DNA from: Apostichopus japonicus
Taxonomy: Eukaryota; Echinodermata; Holothuroidea; Aspidochirotida; Stichopodidae
Direction of reading: 5' to 3'
DNA: 64,000 nucleotides
NCBI RefSeq assembly: GCF_037975245.1
Contig: NC_092579.1
Span: forward strand, 4,984,001 to 5,048,000
In this document: positions 26,001 through 31,939 of the stretch, piece by piece
How positions within the stretch are numbered: position 1 is the first letter of the stretch
How the letters are laid out: each line of letters opens with the position of its first letter
Translations under genes and position numbers: made by a program
The notes under the pieces: model-generated
What the model was told of the DNA's origin: nothing
Databases searched by the model: none
What the model saw: the letters and a program-made list of their open reading frames with translations, nothing else

Positions 26001-27876
26001 CCCCTGCCCCCCCCCCCCTATGTCTAGCTTTTATTTCCAAGTGCTGGCAGTTTTCAAGGTTTCGATCAGCCACTTGGAAATGTAAATTTCTGAAACTTCT
26101 ACACAACAGAGCTAGGCTTAACATTAGTTTCCCACAGCACCAATAAATATTGGTCACTTGTTTCCCCCTGCCCCCCCCCATTTTTTTAAAGAGTGGGGTG
26201 TCTCTCAACCTACCTAGCTCTAAATCCTGTCATTTTCACAATACTACTGTACCACAGTTATTACCAGAATGTCCCAGTGCTAACTTAATATATACATGTA
26301 CATAATTTTGTACTGTACCTGGCAACCGGTAAAAACCATATCATACATCCTTGACAAATATAGTGTACATGTGCAGGCATAGCTCAATTTCTAACTGTGA
26401 CTGTAGCTTGCTTTCAATTAAATTAGACTCACTGGTACGCCAGTGCCTCTTTCACTGCCAGTATGTTTATCCGAGCAGCATTCCACATGTACACGCGTAT
26501 TGTTCATGGAGTAAATTAAATTTCAAGTAGATAGAGGATGTACAGTATGGACAGCATCTTGCAACGTAGGTTACCATAGTCCTGAAAATAACTGCCAGCA
26601 GAATTATATTTGGTGCTTTGTTCTACAGATGGTAGTCACAAGGCGGAGTGTATAGCCTAGTGGTTAACGCCGGCGTCTCCCAGTCATGAGACCCCCGGTT
26701 CGATTCCCCTGCCGACAGCAAGGTGTGTCGTCTGGCAAGGGTGTTGTTCAATAACAACTTCCCGACATGGACGTTAAATGGATGTGTGCCGAGAGATTGG
26801 CTTCGGTCAGCTTGCGAGTCTATAAGCCTCCATGGCTTCTTTCGCGAGTTCCTGCTTGCGGGAAGATCACATATACATACATACATACATACATACATAC
26901 ATACATACAGTTGATGTCTAGACCTACAGTAATGCCAGGATCATGCTGCTTATGTGCAGTGCCAGGATGACATCAAGCATACTTATTAACTCTCAGAGCA
27001 GTATTTTGAGGTTTTTAATGCTGTCTGATACAAAAATCCCATTATCAATGCAAGACACCTGGCTTGGTTCATCAAGTGTAATAAATGAAAATGAAATGTC
27101 AAATAGTGAAGCAAAATGAGGATAATTTTCAAAAAATTTTCCCGATGCTGCAAACAAAGTATGCAAAGTGATCAGGCGACGAAATGTTCTGGTTCATATC
27201 AAATGTCTTTTAATTAATTGCTCCCTCATTTATACTGATATCCGGCCAAAAGGGCAGTGTCCTACTAGCATAATCAATTTTGATCTCATTTCTAGCGATA
27301 GTCCGTAGGTTTGGAAAAATTGCTGACAAGACTCACAGAGGCCAACAAAACTCAACAAATTGCCAACAAAACTCACAAAGTTTCAACTTCATTAAATTAC
27401 CTAGCCCCTAAAAGAAAGAAAATAGAATAACAAACTATTTTCATATAGCAAACTGATTACTTTATCTGAAAAGACACGACATACCTGAACTATGCACAAC
27501 TGCACACGATTTAAAAGACAAGTTAAATCCTTCACCATTTCCTCGTAAGCTCTTGTACTTCTCAGTTGGTTTGCCAGATGGCAGGTAATCTTTCAAAATT
27601 GCCCCTCTGGATTTCAGGTGAATCACTCCTTTCTCGACTTTTTGGCGTCTGCGTCTGTAACCTTCCCGCATGCCGGGCAGCCCGATCTGGGTCTCCTCTA
27701 AGATGTGCGAATACTTGTTGATGTGACGCTTGACGGTGTGGTATCTCGGTGTTAAGTGTATCCGCACGTTGCCCTCTTCTCTCGGGGATGCTACGAGTAA
27801 AATCCCAGCGCAAACTGCCAATCCAACCACAAATACTATAACTGCACTAAGAGGGTGCCTCCAATCTTCCATCGTA
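5037..27876 (-). CDS. GT29 sialyltransferase, 5 coding exons, 341 aa
   Basis: Coding exons on the minus strand are 27872-27485, 11465-11330, 8048-7842, 6052-5945 and 5223-5037. Phases 1, 2, 2 and 2 join cleanly with GT-AG introns, giving 1026 nt. The product is a type II Golgi membrane enzyme of the family that transfers sialic acid from CMP-sialate to glycans. A short cytoplasmic tail precedes a signal anchor at about residues 8-28. Sialylmotif L runs from about C123 (CAVVHSSG, then SLGSVIDSYDGVFRLDADPT). Motif S is around SSAFHAVLLMMDVC with C265, the expected disulfide partner of C123. Motif III is YKYYHQRKED near 290-299. N-glycosylation sequons are at N134, N188 and N211. At the motif VS position there is N315-RPFK-E320, where an H-x4-E is normal. 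Family membership is firm; the linkage type (ST6Gal, ST6GalNAc or ST3Gal-like) is not resolved. A strong acceptor (CTGTAG) four bases before the ATG implies at least one upstream noncoding exon. Confidence 0.93.
5874..5945. repeat. 33-bp direct duplication at the exon 4 splice donor
   Basis: An identical 33-bp segment occurs at 5874-5906 and 5913-5945 (period 39). The second copy ends on the last base of sialyltransferase exon 4, so the donor GTGAGA is present twice on the minus strand, 39 nt apart. Using the downstream donor would bring an in-frame TGA in immediately after exon 4. Confidence 0.85.
6485..6645. repeat. Inverted pair of tRNA-like (SINE-type) segments
   Basis: The right arm (about 6560-6640, plus strand) has an anticodon-loop-like CTTGTAA and two B-box-like blocks, GGTTCGAATCC and GGTTCAAATCC. 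The left arm (about 6485-6555) is its inverted, diverged counterpart, with GGATTTGAACCAGTGACCTC and TTACAAGACC. The anticodon-loop resemblance is to tRNA-Thr(TGT), but the stems are imperfect, so this is a SINE or foldback element rather than a tRNA gene. It lies in intron 3 of the sialyltransferase. Confidence 0.6.
6646..7841. other. Rest of sialyltransferase intron 3
   Basis: AT-rich sequence with no coding signal I can support. A C-rich stretch lies near 7660-7710. ORFs on the minus strand (7259-7486) show no family features. Confidence 0.5.
9187..9415. mobile_element. Short inverted-repeat element (MITE candidate)
   Basis: Left end TTTAAAGGTCATCACTATTG and right end CAATGACCTTTAAA are inverted copies; similarity continues inward through ATTG(G)C(C)CC and GCTAGAA on both sides for about 60 bp. 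A related end, TTAAAGGTCCCCAGTATTGG, occurs alone at about 6358. The element is 229 bp and non-coding, in intron 2 of the sialyltransferase. The superfamily is not determined; TTAA or TA-type target use is possible. Confidence 0.55.
9984..10021. repeat. Perfect hairpin, 15-bp arms, 8-nt loop
   Basis: ACCATGGAGTTAGAA at 9984-9998 is followed after 8 bases by its exact reverse complement at 10007-10021. It is flanked on both sides by GTCAAA. There is no T-tract or gene end that would make it a terminator; it lies in an intron. Confidence 0.9.
11774..11808. repeat. Near-perfect palindrome, 17-bp arms, 1-nt centre
   Basis: AATCATGGAGGTAAAAC, a single A, then its exact reverse complement. It is in intron 1 of the sialyltransferase, about 300 bp from exon 2. 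The form resembles a template-switch product. Confidence 0.9.
12700..12920 (+). mobile_element. tRNA-derived SINE (copy 1)
   Basis: The copy carries a B-box-like GGTTCGAGTCA near 12731, then the shared SINE body (GACTTCGGTCAGCTTGCGGC, then CGAGTTCCTGCTTGC near 12880), and ends in (ACAT)n at 12902-12918. The 5' tRNA-like head with the A box is degraded. The same body is found at 26640-26909 and, inverted, at 53463-53645. Confidence 0.75.
13581..14243. mobile_element. hAT-type non-autonomous transposon, 647 bp, with 8-bp TSD
   Basis: The element 13589-14235 starts CAAGGGCGGCGGAA and ends with the exact inverted TTCCGCCGCCCTTG. It is bounded by the 8-bp duplication GATATATC at 13581-13588 and 14236-14243. 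The 8-bp target duplication and CA(A/G)-type ends are hAT hallmarks. No transposase is encoded. An internal block (GTACGCTCCGCGCCAACC) is shared with the elements at 46.1 and 60.4 kb, tying them into one group. Confidence 0.88.
14244..15972. other. Sialyltransferase intron 1 left of the LTR element
   Basis: No coding signal is supported. A strongly G-rich block lies at 15551-15670 with many runs of 3-6 G on the plus strand, a potential G-quadruplex region. The minus-strand ORF across it is a proline/serine low-complexity shadow. Confidence 0.5.
15973..17214 (+). repeat. 5' LTR (1242 bp)
   Basis: It starts TGTAAACAGG and ends CCCTTACA. The same sequence recurs exactly 7282 bp downstream. Short ORFs inside both copies translate identically. 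A TATATATA at about 17091 lies near the 3' end, but I cannot assign U3, R and U5. Confidence 0.95.
17221..17237 (+). promoter_or_regulatory. Primer-binding site candidate
   Basis: TGGTAGTACGAGTGGGG begins 6 nt after the 5' LTR. The TGG start pairs with the CCA end of a tRNA. The following GAGTGGGGTT resembles the complement of a tRNA-Leu T-arm, but the acceptor portion does not match a tRNA I know, so the primer is unassigned. Confidence 0.6.
17575..18552 (+). CDS. gag: Gag polyprotein of Ty3/Gypsy element
   Basis: The 325-aa ORF starts at the first good ATG after the 360-bp leader (context ACCATGT). The central part (about residues 45-200) has the helical retrotransposon-Gag layout, with WASSLRAALKAW and then DRFVEGL. 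A basic, Gln-rich region follows. A single CCHC zinc knuckle C-x2-C-x4-H-x4-C lies at 286-299, as in nucleocapsid domains that bind the element RNA. The stop TAG at 18550-18552 sits directly behind a CCCAAAC slippery heptamer, so a fraction of ribosomes should pass into pol in the -1 frame. No internal break is seen. Confidence 0.93.
   Translation: MSLPSNNVSPQPDSAQSGGSPFPPIAYAYIPIDHRIPIFVGTPTSANDPTISDWASSLRAALKAWKTPLDQQVELTLRYLGGVAKREVLVLEPCQRSSVEQIITYLKNIYGDKTPRVTLMGQFYARQQRHGEKIRQYALHLQELLQRVETNYPGTLLGKDKVLRDRFVEGLVSHALKTDLRKELRKKAGLTFSEIRDEALELEGEMGAEMNATNVDVIGATNQQVQGQPSELQKWQQTMEAAFLTMQKQMSELQATLTQPRSWQNRGTTYGPRPTDRFTNDGKPICRICHFPGHIGRNCRQGRTETGRVPRAPASGQHQGTGSPN
18414..22835 (+). CDS. 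pol: Pol polyprotein: protease, RT, RNase H, integrase
   Basis: The pol frame is open from just after a stop at 18411-18413. The first ATG at 18429 is probably not used, because pol should be made by -1 frameshifting at 18543-18549. Residue numbers are counted from that ATG (1468 aa). Protease has LIDTGSQ with D92. Reverse transcriptase spans about 430-610 with FCVDYRRLN, the LDLASGYWQ block and the YLDD box at 558-561. RNase H follows with YTDAS (D716) and TDHNPL. Integrase has an HHCC finger from H966 (H-x4-H, then C-x2-C) and a D,D35E core at D1033, D1092 and E1128. A basic region and a Pro/Ser-rich tail end the protein. All catalytic residues I checked are present, with no stop or frameshift. 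Confidence 0.95.
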   Translation, partial: RWEAHMQNLSLSRAYWSQLQARKDRNRESSSSPCQWATSRYWVPKLVWSTVGSQTVDKDRIDPGSNQRLQTEQSRIVGDYMLLDIAIEGIPATSLIDTGSQVTTLSEKFFKQHLMDQGVTVGPITWLKLTAANGLDVPFSGCVEVNLNISGITIHTVALLVPREPLPGVPCLLGMNTIRQCNRELFQSQDPAFRQQFIQNPHHAVLLQVIQQVRDSVDQDPEGRVGKVVVPRGRSVVVKARSETLVEGFCILDEEITCDRILLESPPDQQNHLPKGLWVAKSLSRIDNHTTQVRIMNTGTEDIYLRKGTPLGFLYKVNMLPSGPTLDLQQTGPNTLQVGIMEQQATLSEDIPPESDFLSKVHVEAENLTSDQQNKLQQFLKKHQEVFSKHDNDYGCTTTVTHTIPTGDEAPSRERHRMIPPKLYQEVKSQLQAMLENGVVRESYSPWAAPIVLVKKKDGSLRFCVDYRRLNDKTRKDAYPLPRIEESLNALGKAKLFSTLDLASGYWQVAMNPDDRSKTAFTTPMGLYEFNRMPFGLCNAPATFQRLMEGCLGDLNYESVLLYLDDIIVFSPDFDSHLDRLGVVLRRLHQHGLKAKPSKCHLFQSSVNYLGHIVSAEGIGTDPDKCKAVKEWPTPITVKDVRCFLGLAGFYRRFIKDFSKIATPLYQLTRVPKKGASKAPKQTFEWTPSCEAAFQTIKAHLLSPPILAYADHNLPFRLYTDASNMGLGAVLTQLQEGQERVIAYASRSLRDSEKNDQNYSAFKLEFLAVTWAVTQKFKDYLLGSEFTIYTDHNPLVYLSTANLGAVEQRWAARLANYRFTVVYKPGKLNTNADALSRMPGQPTTPADGNYDSDGDVYPSFHLQQNATTLPSSTEQGKWGMDTLPGHSIEELREQQHSDPDIQEIIDYLKLPERPPLEGKSETLRLLLMQWNALKIVDGCLYRVISSGPQLESLRQFVVPKGMRREILQNLHDQAGHFGIARTLAMIKQRFYWPNLERDVKQHCENCTRCSLAKPPTNNVRAPLKSIRTSAPLELVAVDFLKLDRSSDGYENVLVITDHFSKFSQAIPTRDQTAVTTARALWQHFFIRYGCPARILSDQGANFESCLISELCQLYNVQKSRTTPYHPQGNGQCERFNRTLLNMIRSLSDEQKKYWPAYLPELTYLYNNTPHSSTGYAPFYLMFGRHGRLPIDLIVKTDDHQETEISTEWVQNHWQRLHQAHRQAKAECQRAADKQKKYYDRKARTMPLSRGERVLIKKRNRRGLRKTDDFWQAVPHIVVDQPNPDIPVYKVKPEHGDGKEKMLHRNALKPCMVTVDYDTWEEPNEQLDDHGTRQAALGVYPADVTPVIQLPVIQSQPSSLQTNPPAVEQSMPVLPNRPERELENSAIAREITTSEPPVTSPLCSPVPSIAPQTERHSPPILRRSIRIRGIPPEEPQGVQIIQCPNLQPVVITMSWLEAGLETARSTDYFKHLLK
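18543..18583 (+). promoter_or_regulatory. Programmed -1 ribosomal frameshift signal
   Basis: The heptamer CCCAAAC (18543-18549) lies in gag phase as C CCA AAC, the canonical X XXY YYZ pattern. It is directly followed by the gag stop TAG. After an 8-nt spacer (18550-18557), TCCACTGTT pairs perfectly with AACAGTGGA (9-bp stem, 8-nt loop GGGAGTCA). Loop GGG/GTC could pair with GACCC about 14 nt further on, which would make a pseudoknot, but that part is inference. Confidence 0.88.
22836..23254 (+). other. Retrotransposon 3' leader region and polypurine tract
   Basis: Non-coding segment between pol and the 3' LTR; the only ORF (23014-23220) is a short hydrophobic chance frame, so no env gene. 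The polypurine tract AAAGCAGGGTGGGA at 23241-23254 abuts the TG of the 3' LTR, as needed for plus-strand priming. Confidence 0.85.
23255..24496 (+). repeat. 3' LTR (1242 bp)
   Basis: Matches the 5' LTR base for base in every block I compared, at an offset of 7282. It ends ...CCCTTACA followed by the target duplicate ATAC. Confidence 0.95.
24501..26639. other. Sialyltransferase intron 1 right of the LTR element
   Basis: No exon signal. It contains a direct duplication at 25865-26178 (listed separately) and C-rich runs at about 26010 and 26170. Confidence 0.5.
25865..26178. repeat. Tandem duplication, about 157-bp unit
   Basis: Copy 1 (25865-26017) and copy 2 (26022-26178) both run from GTCTAGCTTTTATTTCC to a poly-C tract. 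Differences include about 10 extra bases (ACTTGGAAAT) in copy 2 and a short ACAGTA insertion in copy 1. Confidence 0.85.
26640..26909 (+). mobile_element. tRNA-derived SINE (copy 2, best preserved)
   Basis: The tRNA-like head has an A-box-like TAGCCTAGTGGTTAACGCC near 26655 and a B box GGTTCGATTCC near 26698. The shared body follows (GGCTTCGGTCAGCTTGCGAG, then GCGAGTTCCTGCTTGCGGG) and it ends in (ACAT)n at 26871-26909. Pol III-type internal promoter boxes with about the normal spacing support a tRNA-derived SINE; the parent tRNA is unclear. It lies in intron 1 of the sialyltransferase. Confidence 0.85.
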
Positions 27877-28200
27877 CTACAGTAAGAGGAAAAGGAAAAG
27901 GATTTTTTTTTTTAAAACTGATGATATGCACCTACACTCTTTAAAGTGTAACCTTGCATTTGAAGTACTGTAATTAATGAACCGGTTCACAGACTGCAAA
28001 GTATAGGATTATTATAACTGGTCTGGAAATTTGAAATAGCAATAAAATTCACTTCAACAAAATTTCTCCACATGCAGTCACTATGTTACTTAAGAGAAAA
28101 TGAAAGTAAAACCTCAATACATGCTGAAATCATCTGTAAATTTTTTCCATAAATCTAAAATCATGAGGGTAAACTCCTTCTACAGTACCAGTTACTCGCA
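27877..28200. other. Upstream of the sialyltransferase first coding exon
   Basis: A pyrimidine-rich tract on the minus strand ending CTGTAG at 27882-27877 is a strong splice acceptor for an unseen 5' UTR exon. No promoter is evident here. A donor-like AGAG|GTAAAG on the minus strand at 31401/31400 marks one possible, unproven, noncoding first exon around 31.4-31.5 kb. Confidence 0.5.
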
Positions 28201-28549
28201 TATAAATATTCAAATAGTATTCAAATAATTATTATTATTTAAACATTTCTAAAGCGCACATATATATGTAAAAACATAAGCTATGGCGCTGTGCAAACTT
28301 AAAAGAGTAAAGGTATAAAACTTAACGAAAATTAAGAAACCAAGTTAATCATAAGAAAGAGGGAAAAATCTTAAAAAAAGATAACCCTAAAAGACTATAC
28401 AAATCCAATAACGATGGAGAAAATGAAGGCAGTATATACGATGCCACAAGATCAGAAAATAGGATAAAACAATAGTAAATACATTACATATGCAGCAAAA
28501 GAATAGTTTGCATGCTAACATTAGCTGAAGATCATACTGCATGTACCTA

Positions 28550-29600
28550 AGCTGACCTTTGACCTCCACCTAAAACATCAAAGAGGTTCTACATATCTTG
28601 GGAAGTCAAATCAGCAAATGTTTCACATCTTCATTGAGAAGTGACCTTTAGAAATTTCATAGGGTTTGACTTCTGCAAACCTTAAATGAGCTTTCACCTA
28701 TTGTATACCAAATTGTGGAGCAATTTGACTCATTTGGATTTAATCTACCATGCATTTAATTTATTTTGAAGGTAAAGCTCTCAAGATAAAGTTCTTTTGA
28801 TATGTTGACATTTGGACCTTTGCTGACCCCAAATGACCTTTCACTTCCACCCAAAATAATAGGGTTCTTGTACTCACTATAAGAAAGACACATGTCCGCC
28901 AAATATAAGCTATGTGAAGTAACCTATCTTAGGATATCATGTTTACAAAGTTTGTGTTTATTAGGGTTACTGAGTGTGACCTTTGATGACGCCAAATGAC
29001 CTTTGACCTCTACTAACAACAACAAGGCTTTTGTACTCATTGTAGGGGAGCTACAGGCAAAATATATGACAGCCAATAACTTTCCTATCTGGAAATATAG
29101 TGTTAACAAGAATTTCAAGTTTTGATCCCTGGTGACCTTAAATGAATTCTGACCTACACCAACTTGTGCAAAAACTTAACACTACTGTACATAAGTCTGT
29201 CTTATTTGTTGATTTAAACGATTTGATTTAATGTGTCTTTATTGACACTTCCTTAAGTATTCCCAGTTGACTTACCTTTTGAAACCTGTTGATTGTGTCA
29301 CTAAACTTTTAAATGCCTTTTTCTTTATTGCATTTAATTGCTTTTCTTTTCATTGCAATTTATGTATCATAACTTTTTATAATCTCCTATTTATAAATTG
29401 TATTTTATGCTGTTTTTACTGGAATAAAGAAAACTGAGCTGAAACCTGCCAAGCATATATGACCCTTGACCTCCACCAAAACAATAGGGTGCTTGTAACT
29501 AACTTTGGGGGAAGTGACATGCCAAATAAAATATGAGAGCTTCAGAGGTATATAATACCTATCTTGAGATATCATGTTTACAAGCTAGGGCATCACATGT
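28550..29600. repeat. Degenerate tandem repeat with TGACCTTTGACCTC-type motif
   Basis: Blocks such as GACCTTTGACCTCCACC followed by AATAGGGTTCTTGTACTCA and ATATCATGTTTACAA recur at about 28553, 28817, 28979, 29134 and 29461. Period is irregular, about 160-260 bp. Copies are strongly diverged and interrupted at 29200-29440 by unrelated AT-rich sequence. No coding capacity. Confidence 0.65.
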
Positions 29601-30131
29601 ATGCACACACCAATTGCCTATGTTACTTGCCTGCCTGTGGCAAGTATCCAATATAAATCACCCTTTGCTCAGAGTATAGTTCTGACTGAGAGAGCAATGT
29701 TCAGTAGAAAGGAACATGTATAGGCCTAGCCTGGTACAACTAATCAAACTTAGTCCAAGCCCTGTTGCTGTTGGCTACAGTACTGTTTTCGTTTAAACTC
29801 CTGTATCAAATCGAAGAAAGAAAAGTCAACGGATTCTATTATTTTCTATGAATTGTCTACAGTTGTGTTCTTATACGATGCATGGACATGAACAGAATCA
29901 GACTCCTTTTGTGGTTAAAAAGATCGTTGATAATCGCATAATGTCGCAGCAAACTGGAGCCTAGTGTAGACTTGGGAGAGCTGTTGTTAGCGAGAATATT
30001 CTAAGAGACTGAGGACAGTATGCATTTAGTTGTTCTTATTCTACACCTGAAAGGAATACATGGATTTTTATCCCATTAAACAATTAAAACACTTTGAATT
30101 GTTGCGTAGAACATCGCATGTTGTGTATAGT

Positions 30132-30624
30132 CAGTATTGCGAAGTTCGGAACACTGCGAAGTTCGGACACCCTTAGAAATACACGATTTCACCATGACAA
30201 CCTACAGGAAGAGCCAAATTCACCAAAAAGTTTGAAGCTACAGTTATTTTCTCTCCAAAATGACCCGTGTGCAAGAAAGTACTTACATATTTGTCAATAA
30301 AATGACGGAGATCTATGAAGTCTGTTATAATTACTGAAAGAGCAACTGCGCTACCAATTTTATCACCAGCGCCACACTGTGGGTTGGGTGTCCGAACTTT
30401 GCAATACTCTAGCAAAGAAATACCAGTTCCACAATCACGAAGAATCTTCTTGGAATACAAAGTGAAAACAGTTTGCAGGAAAGAAAGTTTGACCGTGTAT
30501 CGTAACATAACACAATTCTCCCACCATATCAAGTATATTTTCAGGTGATTTAGACCAGAAGATATAGTTTTGGGGTGTTTTAAGGCTTAGGTGTCCGAAC
30601 TTCGAAGTGTCCATGCTACTACTG
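30132..30624. mobile_element. Inverted-repeat DNA element, about 490 bp
   Basis: Left end CAGTATTGCGAAGTTCGG with a further copy CGAAGTTCGGACACC just inside; right end GGTGTCCGAACTTCG then ...TACTACTG. The shared inverted block is CGAAGTTCGGACACC(C)TTAG. A third copy of the block (GTGTCCGAACTTTGC) lies near 30389. Ends CAGTA/TACTG suggest a Tc1/mariner-pogo type MITE, but I could not confirm a TA duplication. ORFs on both strands inside show no transposase motif. Confidence 0.5.
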
Positions 30625-31939
30625 TACTACAATGTTCTAGTTCTACTATTCATTGAATTGAGTTGATGATTTTATACGTTGTTTATACAATGTTAAACAT
30701 TTTTCTCAAAGTTGATGCATTCTATACAAATTTATTTGATTGTCTATATCCCAGGATTTTGTACAATTTAGTTAAATTGTACATAGGCCTAGGCCTATCC
30801 AAGTATCTTGTACTGTAGAATAGTTTGGTTTGCTAAGTAAGCTATTGCAGAATGTTGTACTCCATGACAATTTGTAATGCAGAGGTGCCCAAACTTTTAT
30901 GCTTACCACCCAGGATCTTTTGACTCATGAGGCCCTAGTCTGTACCATGAGGTATGAGTCGACCCACAACTTACTGCCATTTGGCCTACTCAGAAAAAAT
31001 ATGAATTTGAATAAGCCAAAAAGGAATACTGTACACCATATTCATACAGGAAAGCTATCTTGGATTATGGCCTAGTACTGGTCCATGTTAAAAGAAAAAA
31101 CTGCATAGGCCTAATCGATCTCCGCCGACAAGCGTCATAAACTGTTGAAAAATTTCCGAAGTCTGGAGTACCCACACAAATTGAAGTTAGTGCTAAAGTT
31201 ACACATCGGTCTCTCCATAATGTAGCCTGTACTGTAGCTTGAACCTACTTGGTAACGTTACGAAATTAGGCCTAGCCGAGGCAGTTGAATTTAAGTAGGC
31301 CTAGGCCGGGCTACTTGTTTTTACTAGTTTTAGGCATGCTGTAGTATTTACTGAAAGCTAATCATAACACGTAAGGAAATGCTGAAAAGGTTTACTTTAC
31401 CTCTAGAGATCCTTTTGTCTCAGTTCGATGGACTTTTTCGTTTCACGTTGATATTTTGCTGCATTCACATGTAGGCCAATGCAGCTTTCCTGGTACTCTG
31501 TTGCAGTTGCCATGTGCATAAACGTGTTCACCAAATAATGGTGGCGTACTACTCGAAATGCTTACATAAAGTTTCCACCAATCGCCTGCGATCCTGGGGA
31601 CTTATGCGTCATAACGGCAGCATGCTAAAAACACACATATGCTCTCGACATATTCAATATTTCTATATTACAATACTGTTTAGCGGAGTCTGAATTTGAT
31701 GTTTTGGTTTACAAATTGGGAAATGGGATTTGGTTCTGTTCTTCTAGTTTCGAATTCTCTGCGTTCACCATGGCTGCATTGCACTGATGATTGGGTTCAA
31801 GTTCACCTCTCTCAATATGGGAAAACTTTGTCATATGATGAGTACCACTCTCACCCGTGGGATGGGGATGTGGCTGGTCCTCTTTTTACTTCTGGGATGC
31901 AACACGCTCCCCCCCCCCCCAAAAAAAAAAAATTGAGGG

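Noticed and set aside
28220..28330. Possible minus-strand LINE 3' tail (ATTATTATT and GCGCTGTGC)
   Set aside because: No RT-derived coding remnant could be read next to it; too short to call.
30882..31000. hAT-Charlie-like terminus CAGAGGTGCCCAAACTTTT
   Set aside because: I found no matching inverted end or 8-bp duplication nearby, so the boundary cannot be supported.
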